Below are positions 16,105 through 22,527 of a DNA stretch of 40,312 nucleotides, one piece after another. Numbering within the stretch: the first letter of the stretch is position 1; every line of letters starts with the position of its first letter. Origin of the DNA: Clostridiales bacterium (lineage in GTDB: Bacteria > Bacillota > Clostridia > Christensenellales > CAG-314). The position numbers and the translations under genes were made by a program. The stretch spans positions 1 to 40,312 of the forward strand of contig DPQS01000003.1 in the NCBI GenBank assembly GCA_003537755.1, in the 5' to 3' direction. The notes beneath the pieces were generated by a model. The model was given only the letters and a program-made list of their open reading frames with translations, was not told the DNA's origin and searched no databases.

Positions 16105-16374
16105 ATGAAACTGTGGGCAACAACCGTCAGCGGAGAAAAAATTACTCGTAGTCTGGTGTTCGAGTATGAACATATCGGCAACGAAGAGGAATTTGTGTCG
16201 ACTCTGCGTGAGGTTTGCGAAAAACTGGACATTCCTACGCCCGTGGTTACCTACATCAACTTCAATCACTACGTGCTGTTCAACAACACGCGCTTTAAGC
16301 CCCGCGACTTTGTGGAATCGGTGGATTTCGATCATTTCGTGGTGGAAAACGTCCCCGAACGCAAAAAGAAATAG
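16105..16374 (+). CDS. Small conserved protein of unknown function
   Basis: An 89-aa soluble protein with no function I can assign. The sequence is hydrophilic with a mixed alpha/beta look: MKLWATTVSGEKITR, an acidic helix, LDIPTPVV and the C-terminal TRFKPRDFVESVDFDHFVVE. I recall similar short proteins, starting MKLW and ending in a VDFD segment, in many Clostridia; this could not be checked. GTGAGG at 16091-16096 precedes the start. The tRNA-Gly gene begins 19 nt after its stop with no terminator between, so both probably share one transcript. Confidence 0.75.
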   Translation: MKLWATTVSGEKITRSLVFEYEHIGNEEEFVSTLREVCEKLDIPTPVVTYINFNHYVLFNNTRFKPRDFVESVDFDHFVVENVPERKKK

Positions 16375-16393
16375 TGCAAAGTTTGCACGATAT

Positions 16394-16467
16394 GCGAATG
16401 TAGTTTAGCGGCAAAATAGTAGCTTCCCAAGCTACGGTTGTGGGTTCGACTCCCATCATTCGCTCCA
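16394..16467 (+). tRNA. tRNA-Gly (anticodon CCC)
   Basis: A complete cloverleaf with encoded CCA. The acceptor stem GCGAATG pairs with CATTCGC (16457-16463), then T and CCA. The D arm contains GTTTAGCGGCAAAAT. The anticodon stem GTAGC/GCTAC encloses the loop TTCCCAA, giving anticodon CCC (reads GGG). The T arm has the usual GTTCGACTC. Its last 21 bases and the next base are repeated exactly at 16671-16692. Confidence 0.96.
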
Positions 16468-16473
16468 TTACAT

Positions 16474-16557
16474 CCGTCGGCTTTTAGTCGCGGACTGAAA
16501 AAGAGAATGCAAGTTCGGCATTCTCTTTTTTTTCAATCCGCGCCGTTTGCTCGACGG
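16474..16557. repeat. Extended inverted repeat around the tRNA terminator
   Basis: CCGTCG (16474-16479) pairs with CGACGG (16552-16557), and inner blocks CGCGGAcTGAAA and TTTCAaTCCGCG also pair. The perfect terminator hairpin at 16503-16525 is nested in the middle. The size and layout resemble the palindromes at 151-269 and 11403-11525. Confidence 0.6.
16503..16533 (+). terminator. Strong terminator after tRNA-Gly(CCC)
   Basis: GAGAATGC (16503-16510) and GCATTCTC (16518-16525) form a perfect 8-bp stem followed by eight T (16526-16533). Confidence 0.9.
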
Positions 16558-16616
16558 ATTTCATTCCGCTTCATGATTGGACAGTTCGAAATGACGTTTC
16601 GCAAAGACAGCGAAGA

Positions 16617-16664
16617 CACGTGGTGTAAGCGCTTCGTTTCACTTCGCTTACCGCCACTGACGTG
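16617..16664. repeat. Inverted repeat before the second tRNA 3' copy
   Basis: Outer arms CACGT (16617-16621) and ACGTG (16660-16664) and inner arms GTAAGCG (16625-16631) and CGCTTAC (16645-16651) form an interrupted hairpin. It ends seven bases before the repeated tRNA 3' end. Confidence 0.55.
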
Positions 16665-16762
16665 GGTGGACGACTCCCATCATTCGCTCCATAAGAAAAG
16701 CATAGGTTTGATACAAATTGTGTCAGACCCTTTTTCATTGCGGATAGGAACGTTTATCCTTT

Positions 16763-16792
16763 TTGCCAGCGAGTTTCAGAACCGTATATAAT
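16763..16792 (+). promoter_or_regulatory. Possible promoter of the AT-rich gene pair
   Basis: TTGCCA (16763-16768), 18-bp spacer, TATAAT (16787-16792). A second candidate is the extended -10 TGGTAGAAT ending at 16905, which lacks a good -35. Either could drive the small membrane protein and esterase. Confidence 0.4.
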
Positions 16793-16953
16793 TGTCAAAT
16801 GACATTGTTACGAGGCTATCTTTCTTTTATATATTGCTACGGAACGATTGATATTTTTTATAAAGACTTGTTTAAGTGGATTTTTTGGGGATTTTATGGT
16901 AGAATAAATGTGAAAACTTATAACAAACTAAACTAAATATAAAAGGAGCATGT

Positions 16954-17097
16954 ATGGATAAAACAAATATAAATTCTAAGAAAATTGCAAAAAGAAAAAA
17001 GCTTTTGATTTATTTTGCTATTGCACTTGGCGTTATTATTATTGCAGGAGTTTTGGGAGCAATAACGGGAAGACTGATTTTAGATAATATTATTTAG
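16954..17097 (+). CDS. Small single-pass membrane protein, unknown
   Basis: A 47-aa protein with a strong Shine-Dalgarno (AAGGAG, 16943-16948). A very basic N-terminus (KKIAKRKK, residues 9-16) precedes one hydrophobic segment (about 17-38). The positive-inside rule places the N-terminus in the cytoplasm. I do not recognise it. It ends 10 nt before the esterase start, and its stop codon forms part of that gene's AGGAG site, so the two are coupled. Base composition is AT-rich like the esterase. Confidence 0.7.
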   Translation: MDKTNINSKKIAKRKKLLIYFAIALGVIIIAGVLGAITGRLILDNII

Positions 17098-17107
17098 GAG
17101 CGACAAA

Positions 17108-18070
17108 ATGAAAAAGACAAATAGAAAAGGGTTAATTATAACATCCTACATTTTACTTTTTGTTGTTACTTTTGTTTTAAGTGCTTTAATTTGCGTTAAA
17201 GTAACAGGTGGCTTACCAAATAAGTTGTTAAAGACTGTTTGGAACGATGATGTTGGAACTTGCTATTCTAATCTTACTTATGAAAACGACGGCAATCATA
17301 AGTACGATTTATATGTTCCGAAAAAAGCAGATTCAACAACAAATCTAATTTTATTTATTCATGGTGGAAGTTTTAATTCCGGATCCAAGGATGATGGAGA
17401 AGAATGGTGCAAGTATTATGCAGTTAAAACAGGTTGTATTACTGCATCTATAGATTATTCTTTGCAAAAGAAAGGTGTAGATGCTAATTTAAACAAATTA
17501 AACGAACAAGTAAAAAATAGCGTTTCAGCAATAAAAGCAAAATGTAGTGAGCTTGGTTACAGTGTTAACGCTATGGCAACTTGTGGAGTTTCTGCAGGCG
17601 GAACACTTGCAATGAATTATGCATATAAATGTGCAAAGACTTCAGCAATACCGGTAAAATTTGTATTTCAACTTTCCGGACCATCTGATTTTGAGCCAAG
17701 CGATTGGTCACTTCTTAAAAAAGTGAACAAGATTGAAACTGATGCTGAGTTTTTAAAATGGATGACAGGAGTTGATATAACCGACGAAATGATTTCAAAT
17801 GGTGAATATACAAAATATGTCGATGCTATTTCTCCTGCGAGACTTATAAACAATAGCTCTGTTCCATCACTTGTTGGTTATGGACTTCGTGATCACGCAG
17901 TACCTTCAACATCAAGAACATTACTTGTTAAAGCTTTGCAAGATAATAGAGTAAAACATGACTATATTGAGTTTCCGCATTCAAATCACGGAATGTATGC
18001 TGACCTTGATAAGTTGCAAGAGTTTTTAGATAAATCTCTTGAATATTGTACTACTTATTTCGATTACTGA
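17108..18070 (+). CDS. Membrane-anchored alpha/beta hydrolase (esterase/lipase type)
   Basis: A 320-aa alpha/beta hydrolase with an N-terminal membrane anchor (about 9-31), so the catalytic domain probably faces outwards. The oxyanion motif HGG is at 85-87, the nucleophile elbow GVSAGG has S162, and likely partners are D262 (GLRDHAVP) and H294 (HSNHGMY). The HGG/GxSxG pattern fits the hormone-sensitive-lipase or carboxylesterase group; the substrate is unknown. The gene is clearly AT-rich, with A/T-ending codons unlike its neighbours, and lies downstream of the duplicated tRNA end, so it was probably acquired. AGGAG lies before ATG 17108. Confidence 0.85.
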   Translation: MKKTNRKGLIITSYILLFVVTFVLSALICVKVTGGLPNKLLKTVWNDDVGTCYSNLTYENDGNHKYDLYVPKKADSTTNLILFIHGGSFNSGSKDDGEEWCKYYAVKTGCITASIDYSLQKKGVDANLNKLNEQVKNSVSAIKAKCSELGYSVNAMATCGVSAGGTLAMNYAYKCAKTSAIPVKFVFQLSGPSDFEPSDWSLLKKVNKIETDAEFLKWMTGVDITDEMISNGEYTKYVDAISPARLINNSSVPSLVGYGLRDHAVPSTSRTLLVKALQDNRVKHDYIEFPHSNHGMYADLDKLQEFLDKSLEYCTTYFDY

Positions 18071-18121
18071 GCGAACATATAAATAGTTATTTATGCTTGC
18101 ATTAAGTCAATATACAATGAT

Positions 18122-18370
18122 TTGGAAAAGATAAGAGATAAATTACAATTTAGCGAGATATTAAAAGTGAGTAAGTATCAACCATTATGGAATTATATAA
18201 AAGAAAAACAAAAAGTTAATTTTAAATTAACTTATGAAGAAATCAAATCTATTTTAGGATTTGAAATAGACCATTCATTTTTAACTTATAAAAAAGAGCT
18301 AAAAGAATATGGCTATGAGGTTGGTAAAATATCAATGAAAGAAAAGACAGTAACTTTTAATAAGATATGA
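18122..18370 (+). CDS. Small protein of unknown function, possibly truncated
   Basis: An AT-rich frame encoding up to 82 aa from TTG 18122; no Shine-Dalgarno is visible. The frame stays open upstream to 18083 but has no ATG. The recognisable block is YQPLWNYIKEKQKVNFKLTYEEIKSILGFEIDHSFLTYKKELKEYGYEVGKISMKEKTVTF; I recall similar short proteins in Firmicutes but know no function. The missing start signals suggest a 5'-truncated fragment or a start at an unusual codon. It ends 70 nt before a terminator. Confidence 0.5.
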   Translation: MEKIRDKLQFSEILKVSKYQPLWNYIKEKQKVNFKLTYEEIKSILGFEIDHSFLTYKKELKEYGYEVGKISMKEKTVTFNKI

Positions 18371-18439
18371 CTAAAAATTGCAAGTTGGCAGTTGACGTTA
18401 TTCTATGGTAAGAACAAAAGCAATATAATAGTATGATAG

Positions 18440-18472
18440 GAGATTACCTAAATGGGTAGTCTCTTTTTTTTT
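18440..18472 (+). terminator. Terminator of the AT-rich segment
   Basis: GAGATTACC (18440-18448) pairs with GGTAGTCTC (18455-18463, one T.G pair), followed by nine T (18464-18472). Confidence 0.85.
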
Positions 18473-18475
18473 GAC

Positions 18476-18524
18476 TGTACGCATTTTAGCAAACTGTACG
18501 CACTTTTAATGGTGTACGCACTTT
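18476..18524. repeat. Three direct repeats TGTACGCAYTTT, period 18-19 bp
   Basis: TGTACGCATTTT starts at 18476, TGTACGCACTTT at 18495 and again at 18513. The near-helical spacing of almost two turns resembles protein-binding iterons. There is no replication gene nearby. Directly after the terminator of the AT-rich segment, so it may mark that segment's edge. Confidence 0.6.
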
Positions 18525-18583
18525 GCATCACAATAGGTAATCTTACACATTACGTGTCGCGGCATCGGTGCGGCAAAAGAAAC

Positions 18584-18613
18584 AGGAATGAACAGGCGTC
18601 ATTCCTTTTTTTT
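18584..18613 (+). terminator. Orphan rho-independent terminator
   Basis: AGGAATGA (18584-18591) and TCATTCCT (18599-18606) form a perfect 8-bp stem, followed by a run of T to 18613. No gene precedes it in the 110 bp after the previous terminator, so it may end an unannotated short RNA or be left over from rearrangement. Confidence 0.7.
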
Positions 18614-18730
18614 CTTTGCTTTCACGACTCGCGACGTCGTGATTTTAATTTGCTTTTTAGTTGCGATTTAGTCGGCGCGACAATGTTTACTTTTTCTTCT
18701 CGTGCTATCACGATTTTTTGCGAAAAACGG

Positions 18731-18759
18731 TTGACAACGTCGTAAAAAAAGACTACAAT
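18731..18759 (+). promoter_or_regulatory. Sigma-A promoter for thrS
   Basis: Consensus TTGACA (18731-18736), 17-bp spacer, TACAAT (18754-18759), directly before the T-box leader. Confidence 0.88.
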
Positions 18760-18764
18760 CAAGA

Positions 18765-19010
18765 CAACTTAACAGTCACCCATGTGGTGCGGACACGATA
18801 CGCAAAGGTAGTCTCACAGAGAGCGGCGGACGGTGCAATCGTCGCAGATGAAATTGCGTCATTACCACCGTCACCCGTGATACGTCTGCTTGTACGCAAC
18901 AAGTAAACAAAGCGGACGACAATTTGTCGTCAATTAAGGTGGAACCGCGGAAATGATTTTTTCGTCCTTATGTTTGGGTAATTTATACCCGTCGTAAGGA
19001 CGTTTTTTTT
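18765..19010 (+). promoter_or_regulatory. T-box riboswitch, threonine
   Basis: A tRNA-sensing leader. The conserved T-box GGTGGAACCGCG lies at 18939-18950. Stem I carries the AGAGAGCGG motif near 18817-18825, and the likely specifier codon is ACC (Thr) at 18864-18866. The terminator is CGTCCTTA (18963-18970) with TAAGGACG (18995-19002), an inner GGGTA/TACCC stem and eight T (19003-19010). Uncharged tRNA-Thr would pair with the leader, stabilise the antiterminator and switch thrS on. Confidence 0.9.
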
Positions 19011-19026
19011 GTGGCGACGTGACGTA

Positions 19027-19139
19027 AAATACGCAACTGTGCTAAGCCGGCGTTTCTCTAAACGACAAAATACCGGCAGATGGTTTGCAAAAGAAAAATC
19101 AGCATTAACAAGCCGTCTTTCAGTTGTGCCTGCGTATTT
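19027..19139 (+). promoter_or_regulatory. Second fold between T-box terminator and thrS
   Basis: AAATACGCA (19027-19035) and TGCGTATTT (19131-19139) are perfect complements 95 nt apart. Inside them GCCGG (19046-19050) and CCGGC (19073-19077) form a nested hairpin. The fold would lie only on transcripts that read through the T-box terminator, about 45 nt before the thrS Shine-Dalgarno. Function unknown. Confidence 0.45.
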
Positions 19140-19196
19140 AAGTCAAATCGCTGTCGTCAAAAACATTATTTCAAAAACAAACAGGAGGAAACTCAC

Positions 19197-21110
19197 ATGA
19201 TAAACATCACTCTTCCCGACGGAAGCGTAAAGCAATTTGAAAACCCCGTGTCGGCTCTCGAAGTTGCTCAAAGCATTTCTCAGGGCTTGGCTCGCAATGC
19301 CGTTTGCGCCGAAGTGGACGGCGTGGAAGTGGACATGAACCACGTAATCGACCATGACGCCGCCTACAAAGTGTACACACTCAAGGACGAACAAGGCTTG
19401 GCAGTGCTTCGTCACAGCACGGCGCACCTTATGGCGCAGGCAATCAGTCACCTGTATCCGCAGGCCAAGTTTGCAATCGGTCCCAGCATCAAAAACGGCT
19501 TCTATTACGACATCGACTTCGAAGGAGCGGTAATCGCCCCTGAAGACCTGCCCCGTATCGAAGCGGAAATGGACAAGATCGTCAAGGCAGACCTGTCCAT
19601 CGTCCGCAGCGAAATGGGACGCGAAGAAGCAATCGAATTCTTTAAGCAACACGGCGACAACTACAAGGTGGAAATTCTGTCCGAACTGGACGTGCCCACC
19701 GTGTCGCTGTACACGCAAGGCGACTACGTAGACCTTTGCCGCGGACCCCACATGGCAAGCACCGGCAAACTGAAGGTGTACAAACTTACCAGCATTGCAG
19801 GCGCATATTGGCGCGGCGACATCCACAACAAGATGTTGACCCGTATTTACGGCACAGCATTTGAAAAGAAAGCGGAACTTGACGAGTACGTCACCCGCCT
19901 TGAAGAGGCTAAACGCCGTGACCACCGCAAACTTGGCAAGGAACTTGACCTGTTCGACATCTTCGACGAAGGTCCCGGTTTCCCTTTCTTCTTCCCCAAA
20001 GGAATGATTTTGCGTAACACCCTCGAGGACTTCTGGCGCAAGGAGCATGCCAAGGCAGGCTACGAAGAAGTAAAAACCCCGATGATCCTCAACCAGGAAT
20101 TGTGGCACCGCAGCGGTCACTGGGATCACTACAAGGACAACATGTACGTTGTCAAAATCGACGACGAGGACTACGCAATCAAACCCATGAACTGCCCCGG
20201 CGGAATGTTGGTGTACAAGCGTAAGCCCCACAGTTACCGCGACCTGCCCGAGCGCATGGCGGAACTGGGACTTGTCCACCGTCACGAACTCAGCGGCGCG
20301 CTTCACGGACTTATGCGTGTACGTTGCTTCACACAGGACGACGCGCACATCTTTATGACCCCCGACCAGATCGAGGAAGAAATCGAAGGCGTAGTGCGCC
20401 TTATCGACAAGTTCTACAAGGTGTTCGGCTTCAAGTACAATCTTGAACTGTCCACCCGTCCCGAGGACAGCATGGGCACCGACGAGCAGTGGGAAACCGC
20501 AACCAACGCCCTTGTAAAGGCACTTAACGCCCTTGGCAAAGAGTACGAAATCAACGAAGGCGACGGCGCGTTCTACGGACCGAAAATCGACTTCCACCTT
20601 GAGGACAGTATCGGTCGTACATGGCAGTGCGGCACAATCCAACTTGACTTCCAGATGCCCGAACGCTTTGACCTGACTTACGTAGGACAGGACGGCGAAA
20701 AACACCGCCCCGTAATGATTCACCGCGTGGTGTTCGGCAGTATCGAACGCTTTATCGCAATCCTTACCGAGCACTATGCAGGAGCATTCCCCCTGTGGCT
20801 GTCGCCCGTTCAGGTGGAACTTGTCCCCATTACGGAAAATCAATCGGCTTACGGGCACGAAGTTTGCGACAAACTTGTTGCCGCAGGTATCCGCGCCGAA
20901 GTGGACGACCGCAACGAAAAGATGGGCTACCGTATCCGCGAAGCGCAACTGCAAAAGATTCCTTACATGCTTGTCTTGGGCGAAAAGGAACGCGAAAACG
21001 GCACCGTGTCTGTACGTAACCGCAAGAAGGGCGACATCGGCAGCATGAGCGTTGACGAACTTGTTGCAAAACTGCTTAAGGAAATCGACGAAAAGTCCAG
21101 CGATATGTAA
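19197..21110 (+). CDS. thrS: Threonyl-tRNA synthetase
   Basis: ThrRS (637 aa) charges tRNA-Thr. Domains in order are a TGS domain (about 1-62), the editing domain with HSTAHLMAQA and a later LCRGPHM (to about 230), the class II catalytic core with MNCPGG (C333 the expected zinc ligand), the RHELSGALHGLMRVRCFTQDDAHIF motif and a MIHRVVFGSIERF motif, and the C-terminal anticodon-binding domain. ATG 19197 has AGGAGG at 19183-19188; an upstream in-frame TTG at 19080 is rejected because it lies inside the leader. Controlled by the T-box upstream. Confidence 0.97.
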   Translation: MINITLPDGSVKQFENPVSALEVAQSISQGLARNAVCAEVDGVEVDMNHVIDHDAAYKVYTLKDEQGLAVLRHSTAHLMAQAISHLYPQAKFAIGPSIKNGFYYDIDFEGAVIAPEDLPRIEAEMDKIVKADLSIVRSEMGREEAIEFFKQHGDNYKVEILSELDVPTVSLYTQGDYVDLCRGPHMASTGKLKVYKLTSIAGAYWRGDIHNKMLTRIYGTAFEKKAELDEYVTRLEEAKRRDHRKLGKELDLFDIFDEGPGFPFFFPKGMILRNTLEDFWRKEHAKAGYEEVKTPMILNQELWHRSGHWDHYKDNMYVVKIDDEDYAIKPMNCPGGMLVYKRKPHSYRDLPERMAELGLVHRHELSGALHGLMRVRCFTQDDAHIFMTPDQIEEEIEGVVRLIDKFYKVFGFKYNLELSTRPEDSMGTDEQWETATNALVKALNALGKEYEINEGDGAFYGPKIDFHLEDSIGRTWQCGTIQLDFQMPERFDLTYVGQDGEKHRPVMIHRVVFGSIERFIAILTEHYAGAFPLWLSPVQVELVPITENQSAYGHEVCDKLVAAGIRAEVDDRNEKMGYRIREAQLQKIPYMLVLGEKERENGTVSVRNRKKGDIGSMSVDELVAKLLKEIDEKSSDM

Positions 21111-21168
21111 CCGCGGTCGGGCGTTTGAAAAATTCATCGGCGACTATGAAAATAATTTGAAAAAACAT

Positions 21169-21197
21169 TTGACTTGTGCGGTGGGGTGTGGTACAAT
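21169..21197 (+). promoter_or_regulatory. Sigma-A promoter for infC-rpmI-rplT
   Basis: TTGACT (21169-21174), 17-bp spacer, TACAAT (21192-21197), after the end of thrS and before the infC leader. Confidence 0.85.
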
Positions 21198-21335
21198 AAC
21201 TAAGCAATCAAGCAGAGGTTACCGCTTCTCACCGCGCGAGCAATTGCGTTCGACGGTTTGTAAATAACGTTTATTACGCCTTTTGCGCGTATTTTCGGTA
21301 TGTGTGGTAACGTTTGCTACCACACTTTTTTGTTT
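21198..21335 (+). promoter_or_regulatory. L20-type autoregulatory leader with terminator
   Basis: The leader before infC has the GGTTACCGCTTCTCACC segment, which matches what I recall of Firmicutes L20 leaders. It ends in a perfect terminator: GTGTGGTA (21302-21309) and TACCACAC (21318-21325) followed by six T. Family knowledge: ribosomal protein L20 binds such leaders and causes premature termination. Binding here is inferred. Confidence 0.75.
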
Positions 21336-21347
21336 GCGGAGGACACT

Positions 21348-21860
21348 ATTATCAAAGAACTTCAAACCAACGGTCAGATAAGGGATAGAGAAGTACGCCT
21401 TATCGGTAGTGACGGTGCTCAATTAGGTATTGTTTCAGCCTACGAGGCTCAACGTATCGCGGACGATGCAGGGCTTGACCTTGTAAAAATCAGCCCAAAC
21501 AGCAACCCGCCCGTGTGCCGCGTTATGGATTACAGTAAGTACAAGTACGAGCAGAACAAAAAAGAAAAGGAAATACGACGCAACCAGAAGGTCATCGAGA
21601 TTAAGGAAGTCTGGCTCAGCATGACCATAGACATCGGCGACCTCAACACCAAAGCCAACATCGCACGCAAGTTTTTGCAGGACGGCAACAAGGTGAAGGC
21701 AAGTATCCGTATGCGCGGTCGTCAGCAGGCTTATGCCGCACAAGGCGTCGAAGTGATGAAGAAGTTTGCCGAAATCCTGAAAGACGTAAGCAAAGTAGAA
21801 AAACAGCCCTCTACGGAAGGCAGAAACATTTATATGTTCCTTGCCCCGTTGAATCAGTAA
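21348..21860 (+). CDS. infC: Translation initiation factor IF-3 (AUU start)
   Basis: IF-3 (170 aa) prevents early subunit joining and checks the start codon. The N-terminal domain (NGQIRDREVRLIGSDGAQLGIVS) and C-terminal domain (EIKEVWLSMTIDIGDLNTK, then MRGRQQAY) are complete. The start is the ATT at 21348: GGAGG at 21338-21342 lies 5 nt before it, and homology begins right there. The only upstream ATG (21300) lies in the terminator. A rare AUU start is typical of infC and lets IF-3 limit its own translation. First gene of the infC-rpmI-rplT operon. Confidence 0.94.
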   Translation: MIKELQTNGQIRDREVRLIGSDGAQLGIVSAYEAQRIADDAGLDLVKISPNSNPPVCRVMDYSKYKYEQNKKEKEIRRNQKVIEIKEVWLSMTIDIGDLNTKANIARKFLQDGNKVKASIRMRGRQQAYAAQGVEVMKKFAEILKDVSKVEKQPSTEGRNIYMFLAPLNQ

Positions 21861-21882
21861 TAAATCTTTTGGAGGAATAGAT

Positions 21883-22077
21883 ATGCCTAAACAAAAAACG
21901 CATAGCGCATCCAAGAAACGTTTTGTCGTACTCAAGAGCGGCAAAGTTAAGCGCGCACAATGCAACAAGAACCACAAACTCGGCAAAAAGACAACAAAGA
22001 GAACACGCAACCTTCGTAGCACTGCTTACGTAAATCAGACGCAAGCCGGTACTGTAAAGAGCATGTTGCCGTACTAA
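21883..22077 (+). CDS. rpmI: Ribosomal protein bL35
   Basis: A 64-aa basic protein of the large ribosomal subunit. It starts MPKQKTHSASKKRF and ends in the usual VKSMLPY. GGAGG at 21872-21876 precedes ATG 21883. It lies 22 nt after infC and 17 nt before rplT, the standard order. Confidence 0.97.
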   Translation: MPKQKTHSASKKRFVVLKSGKVKRAQCNKNHKLGKKTTKRTRNLRSTAYVNQTQAGTVKSMLPY

Positions 22078-22094
22078 GAAGGGAGGTTTGAACA

Positions 22095-22448
22095 ATGAGA
22101 ATTAAACGTGGTGTAAACGCCGTTAAAAAACGCAGAAAGATTTTGAGAGCCGCCAAAGGTTACTTTGGTCTTAAATCCACCAACTCCCGTATTGCTCGTC
22201 AAGCCGTAATGAAGAGCGGCAACTACGCATATGTAGGTCGTCGTCTTCGCAAGCGCGATATGCGCAGTCTGTGGATTGCACGTATCAACGCCGCTGCACG
22301 CGCAAACGGTTTGTCTTACAGCAAACTTATGCACGGTCTTAAGTTGGCAAATATCGATCTCAACAGAAAGTCTTTGGCAGAAATCGCAGTTAGCGATGCC
22401 GCTACTTTCACAAAACTTGCAGATCAGGCAAAGGCTGCTTTGAACTAA
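22095..22448 (+). CDS. rplT: Ribosomal protein bL20
   Basis: A 117-aa RNA-binding protein needed for early 50S assembly. It starts MRIKRGVNAVKKRRKILRAAKGYFG and contains the expected RDMRSLWIARINAA segment. GGGAGG lies before ATG 22095. It probably represses its own operon through the leader at 21198-21335. A strong terminator follows. Confidence 0.97.
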   Translation: MRIKRGVNAVKKRRKILRAAKGYFGLKSTNSRIARQAVMKSGNYAYVGRRLRKRDMRSLWIARINAAARANGLSYSKLMHGLKLANIDLNRKSLAEIAVSDAATFTKLADQAKAALN

Positions 22449-22459
22449 TAGCCTAAACT

Positions 22460-22515
22460 AAGGGTTTTCGTTTGTGTGGGATTGAAGCCGCACAAACGTC
22501 AACCCTTTATTTTTG
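22460..22515 (+). terminator. Terminator of infC-rpmI-rplT
   Basis: A two-part stem: AAGGGTT (22460-22466) with AACCCTT (22501-22507), and CGTTTGTG (22469-22476) with CACAAACG (22491-22498), followed by a T-rich tail. Confidence 0.85.
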
Positions 22516-22527
22516 TAAAAGAGTGAC

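Larger units (their letters stand above)
16447..16692. repeat. att-like direct repeat of the tRNA-Gly 3' end
   Basis: The 22-bp block from CGACTCCC to CTCCAT occurs at 16447-16468 (the T arm and 3' end of tRNA-Gly) and again at 16671-16692, each preceded by GTGGGT. tRNA 3' ends are frequent integration sites, and a repeated 3' end is the usual scar. The intervening 202 bp hold two inverted repeats and a terminator but no integrase. A partial duplication of the tRNA gene is an alternative. Confidence 0.75.

Noticed and set aside
16438..16791. Open frame running through the tRNA-Gly 3' end and terminator
   Set aside because: It overlaps a tRNA, a terminator and inverted repeats, and the translation is not protein-like.
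18476..18524. CRISPR array or plasmid origin iterons
   Set aside because: Only three 12-bp repeats with 6-7 bp between them; there is no cas or rep gene. No CRISPR array was seen anywhere in the window.
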